A stretch of DNA of 64,000 nt from Micromonospora luteifusca (GTDB taxonomy: Bacteria; Actinomycetota; Actinomycetes; Mycobacteriales; Micromonosporaceae), in NCBI RefSeq assembly GCF_016907275.1, contig NZ_JAFBBP010000001.1, positions 2,098,001 to 2,162,000 of the forward strand, written 5' to 3'. The position numbers and the translations under genes are program-made. The notes beneath the pieces were generated by a model. That model was not told where the DNA came from. It ran no database searches and saw only the letters and a list, made by a program, of their open reading frames with translations. Positions 8,576-16,181 of this stretch are shown piece after piece (positions within the stretch are counted from its first letter, which is position 1; each line of letters opens with the position of its first letter).

Positions 8576-9607
8576 GTGACGCAGACCCCGACCCGGCCGA
8601 CGGTGCGTCGGCGCCCCACGATGGTCGACGTGGCCCGGCACGCCGGGGTCAGCTTGAAGACGGTTTCAAGGGTGGTCAACGACGAGCCGGTGGGGCAGGA
8701 GTTGGTCAGCCGGGTGCTGGCCGCCATCGCCGAGTTGGGCTTCCGGCGCAACGACATCGCCCGCAATCTGCGATCCCGGCAGCTCAATGCCACGGTCGGG
8801 CTGCTCATCGAGGAGATCGCCAACCCGTTCTACGCGACCATCGCGAGCGTCGCCGCCGAGATCGCGGCCGCCCACGGCACCATGCTGATCACCGCTTCGT
8901 CGGAGGAGGACCCGGAGCGGGAACGCGCCGTGCTCCAGGATTTCACCCAGCGCCGGGTCGACGGGCTGCTGGTGGTGCCGGCGGGCCTCGACCACTCGTT
9001 CCTGCGCCGCGAGGTCGAGCTGGGGATGCCGGTGGTGTTCCTGGACCGGCCGCCGCAGGGGCTGCTGGCCGACGCCGTGCTCTTGGACAACCGGGGTGGC
9101 AGCCATGCCGGGGTCAGCGCGCTGCTCGACCAGGGGCACCGACGGGTGGGTCTGCTGCTCGGCGCGCCGAGCGTGCCCACCATCCGCGAACGGCTGGCCG
9201 GGGCGCGGGCGGCACTGGCCGCGGCCGGGGTCGAGCCGGACGAATCGCTGGTGCGCGACCGGCTCATCGCCCCCGAGGAGGCCGGGCGGGCGGTCGCCGC
9301 GCTGCTCGACCTGCCCGACCCGCCCACCGCCTTCTTCTGCGCCAACAACCGGCTCACCGTCGGCGCGCTCCAGGAGTTGCACCGACGAGGCAGTGACGCC
9401 GCGCTTGTCGGTTTCGACGACTTCGAACTGGCCCACCTGATGCCCCGGCCGCTGACCGTCGTCGCCTACGACACCCGGGAGCTGGCGAGGGTCGCCACCG
9501 AGCGGCTGTTCCAGCGAATCGCCGGCGACGACGACTCCCCACCGTCAACCATCGTGCTCCCCACCAGCCTGCGCCCCCGAGGCCTGACCCCGCCCCCAAC
9601 GCGCTAA
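8576..9607 (+). CDS. LacI family transcriptional regulator
   Basis: A 343-residue regulator. The N-terminal HTH and hinge (MVDVARHAGVSLKTVSRVVN, then FRRNDIARNLRS) bind a palindromic operator, and the periplasmic-binding-protein-like domain (from about residue 60) binds a sugar or sugar phosphate. SD GGAGGACCACCCT precedes GTG 8576. The gene converges on the PfkB/AGE sugar operon, and a LacI-type palindrome lies at 12151-12166 before that operon. It is therefore the obvious candidate regulator, although the distance (2.5 kb) and orientation make this an inference. Confidence 0.92.
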   Translation: MTQTPTRPTVRRRPTMVDVARHAGVSLKTVSRVVNDEPVGQELVSRVLAAIAELGFRRNDIARNLRSRQLNATVGLLIEEIANPFYATIASVAAEIAAAHGTMLITASSEEDPERERAVLQDFTQRRVDGLLVVPAGLDHSFLRREVELGMPVVFLDRPPQGLLADAVLLDNRGGSHAGVSALLDQGHRRVGLLLGAPSVPTIRERLAGARAALAAAGVEPDESLVRDRLIAPEEAGRAVAALLDLPDPPTAFFCANNRLTVGALQELHRRGSDAALVGFDDFELAHLMPRPLTVVAYDTRELARVATERLFQRIAGDDDSPPSTIVLPTSLRPRGLTPPPTR

Positions 9608-9612
9608 CCCCA

Positions 9613-9712
<100 letters not shown>

Positions 9713-9774
9713 GTGGTGAGTTGGGTTGTGCGCGCTGGCCCGGCCCGGGACGGGTCGGGCCAGCGGGTCGGGGT

Positions 9775-10728
9775 TCAGCTTGCGGCGTTGAGCAGGGCGT
9801 CCAGTTCGGCACGGTGGGGCGGGTCGGCGCCCCGGCGGCCGCAGGTCAGCGCGGCCACCGTGGCGGCCTGCCGCAGCACCGCACGCCACTGCGGTTCGGT
9901 CACCGCGGCGAGCCGGGCGTCCGGCCGGTCACCGAGCGCGTCGAGGTCGGCCAGCGCGGCCAACAGGCCACCGGTGAACGAGTCACCGGCGCCGACGGTG
10001 TCGACCACCGTGGTGCGTACCGCCGGTTCCTCGTGCAGCGACCCGTCCGGGGCGAGCAGCCACGCGCCGTCCCCACCGCGGGTCACCACGGCGCAGGACA
10101 CCCCGACCTCGTGCCATTCCGCCATCACCTCGGCCACCGACCGCTGCGGGTAGAGCCAGGCCAGATCCTCGTCGCTGGCCTTGACCAGGTGCGCGAGGGG
10201 CACTTGGCGGCGCACCCGCGCCTGCTCCGCCGCCCGGTCCGTGACGATGCTCGGACGCAGGTTGAGGTCGATCGAGATGGTGAGGCCGTCGCGGCGGCGT
10301 TCGCGGTCGAGCAGGTCCTCCAGCACCTGCGCGCCGGGGGCCAGCGCGAGCGCGAGGGACCCGGTGTGCAGGGCGGTCGCCGCAGTCCCGGCCAGCTCGG
10401 GCAGTTCAGGCGGCGTCCACTGCCAGTCCGCCGTGCCGGCGAGCCGGAACTCGTAGCTGGCCTGCCCGCTGGCGTTCAACGTGGCCACCGCCACCGAGGT
10501 CGGCTCCTCGGCGCGGACCGCCCACTCCAGGTCCACCCGGTTGGCGCTCAGGTACTCGGCGAGTTGCCGACCGTACTCGTCGGTGCCCAGCCGGGCCAGC
10601 AGCCGTACCGGCTGGTCGAGCCGGGCCAGGGTGACCGCCACGTTCGCCGGGGAGCCTCCCGGCACGGCCCGCTGCCCACCGGCCGTGACCACCAGGTCGA
10701 TCAGCGCTTCACCCGCGACCACGATCAT
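9775..10728 (-). CDS. PfkB family carbohydrate kinase, fructokinase-like
   Basis: A 317-residue ribokinase-superfamily kinase that phosphorylates a sugar with ATP. The signatures are GGSPANVAVTLARL (about 24-37) and the C-terminal catalytic VVDTVGAGDSFTGGLLAAL with the Asp base and GAGD anion hole. SIDLNLRPS and LVKASDEDL match fructokinase-like members, so fructose is the best guess for substrate. Start ATG 10728 overlaps the stop of the AGE-family gene by 4 bases (ATGA), so the two are translationally coupled. An isomerase followed by a fructokinase would feed mannose via fructose to fructose-6-phosphate. Confidence 0.88.
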   Translation of the reverse strand: MIVVAGEALIDLVVTAGGQRAVPGGSPANVAVTLARLDQPVRLLARLGTDEYGRQLAEYLSANRVDLEWAVRAEEPTSVAVATLNASGQASYEFRLAGTADWQWTPPELPELAGTAATALHTGSLALALAPGAQVLEDLLDRERRRDGLTISIDLNLRPSIVTDRAAEQARVRRQVPLAHLVKASDEDLAWLYPQRSVAEVMAEWHEVGVSCAVVTRGGDGAWLLAPDGSLHEEPAVRTTVVDTVGAGDSFTGGLLAALADLDALGDRPDARLAAVTEPQWRAVLRQAATVAALTCGRRGADPPHRAELDALLNAAS

Positions 10729-11990
10729 GCGGTCACCGTGCCCGGCGCGAGCGGGCCCGGGCCACCGAGCCCGTCGGCTGAACGGGACACCAGCACCGCC
10801 TGGTACGCGTGATAGACGTCCGGCCGGCCGTGCCAGACCGTGTCGGCGGGCAGGTTCCGCACGTCCAGCTCGTGCCGCCATCCGGTGGAGTCGATCAGGT
10901 AGCGGCGGGCGTACGCCCAGAAGACCCGGTACCAGTCGGCGTAGACCGCGTCCCCCGTGCGGCGGTGCAGGGTGACCGCCGCCCCGATGGCCTCGGCGAG
11001 CACCCAGTGCATCCGGGCGCGCACCACCGGCCGGTCGTCCCAGTCGATCGTGTAGACGAAGCCGTCGGCGCCGTCGACCGCCCAGCCGCGTCGCACGGCG
11101 GCGGCGAACAGGGAACGGGCGTCGGCGAGCAGCCAGCGTGGTGGCTGCGGCAGGACCGCCTCCAGTTCCAGCAGCAGCCGGGCCCACTCCAACCAGTGAC
11201 CCATCGTCGAGCCGTACGGCCGGAACGGGTCCGCGGGCTGGTCCCGGTTGTAGTCGAGCAGTGGTATCCAGTCGGCCGTGTAGTGCTCGGGCAGCCGCCA
11301 GTCGTGCCGGGCCGCCTCGGTGTGCACGAGGTGGGTGGCGATCTGCAGGGCCCGGTCGGCCCAGCTCGCATCGCCCGTGGCGGCGCCAGCGGCGAGGAAC
11401 GCCTCGACCATGTGCATGCTGCTGTTCGCGCCGCGGTAGTCCTCGGTGACCGTCCAGTCCCGGTTCCACGATTCGCGGACCGCGCCGACTTCGGCGTCCC
11501 AGAACCGCTCCCGCACCACGGCCTGCACATCGGCGAGCAACTGGTCCGCGCCGGGCCGCCCGGCTCGGGCAGCGCTGGACGCGGCAAGCAGCACGAACGC
11601 GTGGTCGTAGCCGGCCTTGCGGTCGTCGACGGGCGCGCCCTGCTGGTCCACGGCGCTGAACCAGCCGCCGTACCGGTCGTCGCGCAGCAGTGTGCTGAGC
11701 GCGGCGATTCCGTGGTCGACCAGGGCGGCGGCGTCCGGATCGCCGTTGCGGTGGGCGAGGGCGGCCACGTGGGTCATCCGGCAGGTGATCCAGGTGTGCA
11801 CCGCCTCGCCCCGGTCCGGGGTGCGGTCGTCGGTCAGCCACCAGAAGCCGCCCTCGGGTCGGACCGAGCGGCGGGCCGTGTCGAGCAGTGTGTGGGTCTG
11901 GTCGGCGAGAAACTCGTTCAGATCGGGGAGATCGGGCGACCCAGCCGGGGCAGGGGTCGTTTCAGCGTCGGATCGGGGCACGTCGGTCAT
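10725..11990 (-). CDS. AGE family sugar epimerase/isomerase, mannose-isomerase-like
   Basis: A 421-residue (alpha/alpha)6-barrel protein of the N-acylglucosamine 2-epimerase superfamily. Visible motifs include EGGFWWLTDDRTPD (about 46-59), HTWITCRMTHVAALA and YRGANSSMHMVEAFLAA. Late motifs are GSTMGHWLEWARLLLELE and WHGRPDVYHAYQAVL with barrel histidines. Such proteins interconvert N-acyl-sugars or mannose and fructose, or epimerise cellobiose; the coupled fructokinase favours a mannose (or related aldose) isomerase. Start ATG 11990 has a weak SD. It lies 9 bases after the stop of a small in-frame ORF that has a strong SD. Confidence 0.85.
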   Translation of the reverse strand: MTDVPRSDAETTPAPAGSPDLPDLNEFLADQTHTLLDTARRSVRPEGGFWWLTDDRTPDRGEAVHTWITCRMTHVAALAHRNGDPDAAALVDHGIAALSTLLRDDRYGGWFSAVDQQGAPVDDRKAGYDHAFVLLAASSAARAGRPGADQLLADVQAVVRERFWDAEVGAVRESWNRDWTVTEDYRGANSSMHMVEAFLAAGAATGDASWADRALQIATHLVHTEAARHDWRLPEHYTADWIPLLDYNRDQPADPFRPYGSTMGHWLEWARLLLELEAVLPQPPRWLLADARSLFAAAVRRGWAVDGADGFVYTIDWDDRPVVRARMHWVLAEAIGAAVTLHRRTGDAVYADWYRVFWAYARRYLIDSTGWRHELDVRNLPADTVWHGRPDVYHAYQAVLVSRSADGLGGPGPLAPGTVTA

Positions 11991-11999
11991 CTCAGCTGG

Positions 12000-12125
12000 T
12001 CACCGTTGGGTAGGGAAGGGACATACGGCCAGGATCGGTGCACGGAGCAGGTTCGCGCCGGAAAACCCGCCAACGGTACGCCGCGCGCCGACTGGCCGGG
12101 TCGGGTGTGCGACGGAGAGGATCAT
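12000..12125 (-). CDS. Candidate 41-codon leader ORF upstream of the AGE gene
   Basis: ATG at 12125 is preceded by a strong GGGAGG SD and starts MILSVAHPTRPVGARR. TGA (12002-12000) is in the same frame as the AGE gene, whose ATG is 9 bases further on. The AGE gene itself has no good SD, so translation of this ORF could deliver ribosomes to it (coupling). It may instead be the relic of an original N-terminus cut by one stop codon, or a ribosome-loading leader. No homology is recognised. Confidence 0.45.
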   Translation of the reverse strand: MILSVAHPTRPVGARRTVGGFSGANLLRAPILAVCPFPTQR

Positions 12126-12150
12126 GGTTACGTTTCCTCCCTTTTGCCCG

Positions 12151-12166
12151 TTGACATCGTTGTCAC
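12151..12166. promoter_or_regulatory. LacI-type operator candidate
   Basis: TTGACATCGTTGTCAC contains TGACA/TGTCA arms around a CG-containing centre, the form bound by LacI-family regulators. It lies 25 bases before the leader ATG on the minus strand, positioned to control the AGE-PfkB operon. A TTGACA hexamer on the minus strand (12202-12197) could be a -35 element. Confidence 0.6.
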
Positions 12167-12303
12167 TTCTCAACCCTGCTCTGGCAGCCGGTCAACTGTC
12201 AATTGCGGTTGCGTCACACCGGAGGCCCTGGACGGACGAGGCCGCTGCGAGGCCGGGCGGTGCCGCCCCCACGACAGCGCGGCGGATGCTCCAGGATGGA
12301 CAG

Positions 12304-13170
12304 GTGGAACTGCCCGAGGGACTCGACTGGGTACGCGGGTCACCGGCCGGCCAGGGTTGGCTGGCCACACTCCCGACGTGGCTGGCCGAATGCACCGAGC
12401 GGTGGTCGCTGCGGCTCGGCCCGCCCTTCCGGTACGCGTACGCCTCGCTGGCGCTCCCCGCGGACCTGCCCGACGGTAGGGCCGCGGTGCTCAAGCTCCA
12501 GTACCCGGACGGGGAGAGCCAGCACGAGGCCGACGCGCTGGCCCACTGGGACGGCGTCGGGGCGATCCGGCTGCTCGCACACGACCCGCAACGGCGCGCC
12601 CTGCTGGTGGAGCGCTGCCAACCGGGCACTCCGTTGCACGAGATTCCGATGGACCGGGCGCTGGACGCGGTGATCGACCTGCTGCCCCGACTGTGGCGAC
12701 CGGCCGGCGCGCCGTTCACCCCGTTGGCCGAGGAGGCCGCCGGCTGGATCGACCGGATGCCCCGCAAGTGGGAACGGGCCGGCCGGCCGTACGAGCGGCG
12801 GCTGCTCGACGAGGCGCTCGCCCTGCTCGACGGTCTGGCGTCGAGCCAGGGCGAGCAGGTGCTGGTCAACCAGGACCTGCACGCCGGCAACGTGCTCGCC
12901 GCCGACCGGGAACCGTGGCTGGCGATCGACCCGAAGCCGCTGACCGGTGAGCGGGAGTTCTCCGTCGTGCCGATGGTGCGCGGTCGGGAGCTGGGCCACT
13001 CGCCGGCCGCCGTCCGGCACCGGCTGGACCGGCTCAGCACCGAGCTGGGGTTGGACCGGGAGCGGGTCCGGGGCTGGACGATCGGGCACACGTTGGCCTG
13101 GAGCATCGCCGACGAGGTCGTCTTTCCGCACCAGATCGAGGTGGTCCACTGGTTGCTCGACGAGGGCTGA
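12304..13170 (+). CDS. Aminoglycoside/hydroxyurea phosphotransferase-like kinase (APH(6)/Hur family)
   Basis: A 288-residue small-molecule kinase. The N-terminal lobe has the family pattern PEGLDWVRGSPAGQGWL and AECTERWSLRLGPPF. VLKLQYP carries the ATP-binding lysine, VNQDLHAGNVLAADR is the catalytic (Brenner-type) loop with Asp, and LAIDPKPLTGEREFSV is the metal-binding DPK segment. Members phosphorylate streptomycin-type aminoglycosides or hydroxyurea, but most environmental members have unknown substrates, so resistance should not be assumed. GTG 12304 follows GGATGG; an ATG at 12286 in frame is an alternative. The stop region is followed by an imperfect 27-base-period duplication of its own last codons. 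Confidence 0.8.
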   Translation: MELPEGLDWVRGSPAGQGWLATLPTWLAECTERWSLRLGPPFRYAYASLALPADLPDGRAAVLKLQYPDGESQHEADALAHWDGVGAIRLLAHDPQRRALLVERCQPGTPLHEIPMDRALDAVIDLLPRLWRPAGAPFTPLAEEAAGWIDRMPRKWERAGRPYERRLLDEALALLDGLASSQGEQVLVNQDLHAGNVLAADREPWLAIDPKPLTGEREFSVVPMVRGRELGHSPAAVRHRLDRLSTELGLDRERVRGWTIGHTLAWSIADEVVFPHQIEVVHWLLDEG

Positions 13171-13203
13171 CGCCCCCACTCGCTTGACGAGAGCTGACGC
13201 CCC
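13155..13203. repeat. Imperfect tandem duplication at the 3' end of the kinase gene
   Basis: GCTCGACGAGGGCTGACGCC (from 13155) recurs as GCTTGACGAGAGCTGACGCC (from 13182), period 27. The second copy repeats the last codons and stop of the kinase gene outside the ORF. Confidence 0.75.
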
Positions 13204-13214
13204 AGTCGACGGAA

Positions 13215-14024
13215 TCAGCCGACCTGGCAGGTACGGCACCAGTAGAGGTTGCGTCCGGCCAGCTCGCCGCGGCTGATCTCGGTGCCGCAGACGTGGCAGG
13301 GCACGCCGGGGCGGCGGTAGACGTACACCTCGCCACCGTGCCGGTCCACCCGCGCCGGCCGACCCATCGCCTCCGGCAGGTGCGCGTCGCGGACCGTGTC
13401 GATCCGTCCGTGCTCGACCGCGAGCCGCATCAGCCCGACCAGGTCGGCCCAGAGTGCGTCCCAGCCGGCCCGGGTCAGCCCTCGGCCCGGCATGGTCGGC
13501 GGCAGCCCGGCCCGGAACAGCGCCTCGGTCACGAAGATCAGCCCGCTGCCGGCCACCACCGACTGGTCCAGCAGCAGCGCGGCCAGGGGTGTGGGGCTGC
13601 GCGAAATCTTGCGGTACGCCCGCTCGGGGTCCGCGTCGGCGCGAAGCGGGTCCGGCCCGAGGCGATCCCGCAGCGCGGCCACCTCGGGTGGGGTGAGCAG
13701 CTCGCAGGCGGTGGGCCCGCGCAGGTCCAGCCAGTGCCGGTCGCTGGCCAGTCGCAGCCGCACCTGACCGACCGGCTCCGGCGGCTCCCCCGACCCGTCG
13801 GTGAACTTGCCGTAGAGCCCGAGGTGCACATGCAGCGTCAGTTCACCGGCGTAGTGGTGCAGCAGGTGCTTGCCGTACGCCTCGGTGCCGTCCAGCACGG
13901 TGCCGGAGAGCCTGGCGGCGCCCTCGGCGAAGCGGCCCTGCGGGCTGGCGGCGTGCACCTTCTCCCCGGCGAACAGTTCGGCGTGCCGGGCCGCCAGGCG
14001 GTGGATCGAATGTCCCTCTGGCAC
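13215..14024 (-). CDS. Fpg/Nei family DNA glycosylase-AP lyase (endonuclease VIII-like)
   Basis: A 269-residue base-excision repair enzyme that removes oxidised bases and cleaves the abasic site. The start is decided by chemistry: the family needs Pro2 as the Schiff-base nucleophile with Glu3. GTG 14024 gives (M)PEGHSIHRLA, so the upstream TTG at 14033 is rejected. Other marks are Lys in GTEAYGKHLLHH, the helix-two-turn-helix DQSVVAGSGLIFVTEALF, and a C-terminal zinc finger CHVCGTEI...YWCRTCQ (Cx2C...Cx2C). The PEGHS N-terminus is the Nei rather than MutM type. The gene is convergent with the kinase gene. Confidence 0.92.
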   Translation of the reverse strand: MPEGHSIHRLAARHAELFAGEKVHAASPQGRFAEGAARLSGTVLDGTEAYGKHLLHHYAGELTLHVHLGLYGKFTDGSGEPPEPVGQVRLRLASDRHWLDLRGPTACELLTPPEVAALRDRLGPDPLRADADPERAYRKISRSPTPLAALLLDQSVVAGSGLIFVTEALFRAGLPPTMPGRGLTRAGWDALWADLVGLMRLAVEHGRIDTVRDAHLPEAMGRPARVDRHGGEVYVYRRPGVPCHVCGTEISRGELAGRNLYWCRTCQVG

Positions 14025-14211
14025 GGGTGCCAAGGATAGCCATCAGCGTCCGCAGGGCCGAGTTCCCTGCTGATCAGCGGCCGTCGCAAGGGGCCGAAGA
14101 CGGCCGTACCCGGAATTGGTGTCAGGAAACGCCCAGCGGGGTACTTCAGGGCGGTACCGCGTGGGTGCCACCCGAACTGTCGGCCACCACGCATTAATCA
14201 GGAGGTGTGTA

Positions 14212-15048
14212 GTGGTCAAGATTCCTTCGCTGTCCCGTCGGTCCGAGCCGGCACCGACGCGGGACGAGAACCTCGACGGTCGCATTGACGGCCGCGACAC
14301 CCCGGTAAGCGACCGGGAGAACACGATGGTGCTCGGAGGCCGGTCAAACGACGGCGAGCGCGACCGCCCGGTGGTCACCGACCGGGACACCGACCAGGCG
14401 ACGTACCGCAACGCCGCCGCGCCCGCCGAGCAGACCGGCGGGACCGAGCGGAGCGGCGAGGCCGAGCGGCGGGCCGCCGAGCGGGCCGCCGTGGCCCGCG
14501 CCGCCACCGCCCGCCCGGTGGACAGCGAGGCCCGCGCCTCCGGCCCGGTGGAGACCGAGGCCCGGCCCGGCACCGACCCGACCACGGGGCGCATCGCCGA
14601 GCGGGACACAAACCTCGGCGGCACCACCCGACGGACCGACCCGACGGACCGGGTCGCGACCAGCCGCCCGACCGACCCGACACCCGACCACACCGAGCCG
14701 GAGCCGGCAGTGGTGCGCGGCCCCAAGCCGCGGGCCAGCCTGCTCGCCACCCTCGGTCTGATCGTGTCCGTCGCCGGTGCGCTGTTCGTGCTGACGGGCA
14801 CCCTGGCCGGCTACGGCATCGGGCTCGGCGCGGCCGGCGCGGTGCTCGCGGTGCTCGGTCTGATGGCCACCCGCCGCCGGCACGTCGCCGGCAAGACCGA
14901 CGCGCTGTTCGGAGTGCTGATCGGTCTGGCCGCCGTGGTGATCGGGGTGCTGGCGATGAGCGGCCAGTTCGACTGGCCCACCACCGACGGCGACTGGGTG
15001 CAGCGCTTCCGCGAGTGGCTTGACTCACAGTTTGTCGATCGTTTCTAG
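14212..15048 (+). CDS. Membrane protein with long charged disordered N-terminus
   Basis: A 278-residue protein not recognised as a named family. Residues 1-165 are low-complexity and rich in Arg, Asp, Glu, Thr and Ala, with runs such as AERRAAERAAVARAATARP. About three hydrophobic segments follow (LLATLGLIVSVAGALFVLTG, GYGIGLGAAGAVLAVLGLMA, FGVLIGLAAVVIGVLAMSG), then a short tail ending WLDSQFVDRF. This resembles DUF4190-like small actinobacterial membrane proteins with an extended cytoplasmic arm. The SD AGGAGGTG is near-perfect before GTG 14212. Four stem-loops follow the stop. Confidence 0.7.
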   Translation: MVKIPSLSRRSEPAPTRDENLDGRIDGRDTPVSDRENTMVLGGRSNDGERDRPVVTDRDTDQATYRNAAAPAEQTGGTERSGEAERRAAERAAVARAATARPVDSEARASGPVETEARPGTDPTTGRIAERDTNLGGTTRRTDPTDRVATSRPTDPTPDHTEPEPAVVRGPKPRASLLATLGLIVSVAGALFVLTGTLAGYGIGLGAAGAVLAVLGLMATRRRHVAGKTDALFGVLIGLAAVVIGVLAMSGQFDWPTTDGDWVQRFREWLDSQFVDRF

Positions 15049-15065
15049 CGGGCACTGTTCCGCTC

Positions 15066-15130
15066 GCCGGTGGTGCACCGGCGAAAGCCGGCGGTTCGCC
15101 GGCAGCCCGAACTCTCCGGTGGTTCACCGG
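15066..15130. repeat. Three consecutive 6-7 bp stem-loops with GTT/GTG loops
   Basis: GCCGGTG-GTG-CACCGGC (15066-15082), GCCGGCG-GTT-CGCCGGC (15087-15103) and CCGGTG-GTT-CACCGG (15116-15130) follow the membrane protein gene. A stronger fourth hairpin with the same GTT loop comes next. Confidence 0.8.
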
Positions 15131-15144
15131 CCGGGCGACACCCT

Positions 15145-15173
15145 TTCAGGGGCGGCGGTTCGCCGCCCCTGAA
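15145..15173. terminator. 13-bp perfect stem-loop terminator
   Basis: TTCAGGGGCGGCG (15145-15157) pairs with 15161-15173 over a GTT loop and is followed by GTGTTTC. It is the fourth of a run of hairpins and the likely transcription terminator of the membrane protein gene. Confidence 0.85.
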
Positions 15174-15359
15174 GTGTTTCCGGGGTACGTCGAGCGCTGA
15201 CGCAACGAATCGCGCCCCGCAGCCGCTCAGACGCAATGAATGTTCGGTCTGTGCAACTCTCATTGGTGGATCCTGCCGCTGAGGCCGCATAACGTTGAGC
15301 AACGGCGCCAGCCCGTGGGCCACGGTGGCCGGGCGCGCCCGACCCCTGGGAGCAGGACA
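15174..15359. promoter_or_regulatory. Upstream region of the arginine/ornithine operon
   Basis: No gene is seen here. An inverted repeat CAATGA (15234-15239) and TCATTG (15260-15265) with a 20-base spacer may be an Lrp/AsnC-type or other regulator site. No convincing -35/-10 pair can be fixed. Confidence 0.3.
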
Positions 15360-16181
15360 ATGACGATGGACGCCACCAGCCAGCGCCTGTTGATGTGCCG
15401 GCCGACGTACTTCGCCGTCGACTACGCGATCAACCCCTGGATGGACCCGAGCGCACCGGTCGACACCGCGCTGGCCGTCCGGCAGTGGGAGCAGTTGCGC
15501 CAGACGTACCGCGACCTGGGCCACACCGTCGAGGAGATCACTCCGGTGCCCGGCCTGCCCGACATGGTCTTCGCCGCCAACGGTGGCACCGTCATCGACG
15601 GCAAGGCGATGGCCGTGCAGTTCCGCGACCCGCAGCGGGCCGACGAGGCACCGGCCTACCGCGCCTGGTTCGAGGACGCCGGCTTCGAGATGTACGACCC
15701 GAAGCACGTCAACGAGGGCGAGGGCGACGTCCTGCTGGCCGGCGATTACCTGCTGGCCGGCACCGGCTTCCGCACGGCGCACTCGTCGCACGCCCAACTG
15801 CAGGAGGTCTTCGGTTACCCGGTGATCACCATGCAGTTGGTCGACCCGCGCTTCTACCACCTGGACACCGCGCTGACCGTGCTCGACGAGCGGACCGTGG
15901 CGTACCTGCCCGAGGCGTTCTCCCTCGGCAGCCAGGCCGTGCTGCGCCGGCTCTTCCCCGACGCGGTGCACGCCACCATGGCCGACGCCGAGGTGCTGGG
16001 GCTGAACGCGGTCAGCGACGGGCGGCACGTGGTGCTGCCCGCGCAGGCCACCGACCTGGCCGCCAAGCTGCGCGACCGGGGCTACGAAACCATCGGGGTC
16101 GACCTGTCCGAGCTACGTAAGGCCGGCGGCGGACCGAAGTGCTGCACGCTGCGACTCCGTCAGGGAAAGGCAAGCAAGTGA
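15360..16181 (+). CDS. Arginine-hydrolysing amidinotransferase-fold enzyme (annotated class: dimethylargininase; possibly arginine dihydrolase)
   Basis: A 273-residue pentein-fold enzyme. Catalytic residues are visible: Asn74 in DMVFAANGG, Glu121 in NEGEGDVLLAGD, RTAHSSH (138-144), His167 and Asp169 in FYHLDTAL, and nucleophilic Cys261 or Cys262 in GGGPKCCTLRL. The class hydrolyses arginine or methylarginines to citrulline. The Asn in FAANGG, instead of the acidic residue of arginine deiminases, is what I recall for ArgZ-type arginine dihydrolases, which make ornithine directly. The rocD start overlaps its stop (GTGA), so ornithine would be the useful product. Start ATG 15360; ATG 15366 is also possible. 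Confidence 0.75.
   Translation: MTMDATSQRLLMCRPTYFAVDYAINPWMDPSAPVDTALAVRQWEQLRQTYRDLGHTVEEITPVPGLPDMVFAANGGTVIDGKAMAVQFRDPQRADEAPAYRAWFEDAGFEMYDPKHVNEGEGDVLLAGDYLLAGTGFRTAHSSHAQLQEVFGYPVITMQLVDPRFYHLDTALTVLDERTVAYLPEAFSLGSQAVLRRLFPDAVHATMADAEVLGLNAVSDGRHVVLPAQATDLAAKLRDRGYETIGVDLSELRKAGGGPKCCTLRLRQGKASK

Noticed and set aside
12304..13170. Antibiotic-resistance gene (streptomycin phosphotransferase)
   Set aside because: Family resemblance is clear, but most chromosomal members have no proven antibiotic substrate, so only a family call was kept.
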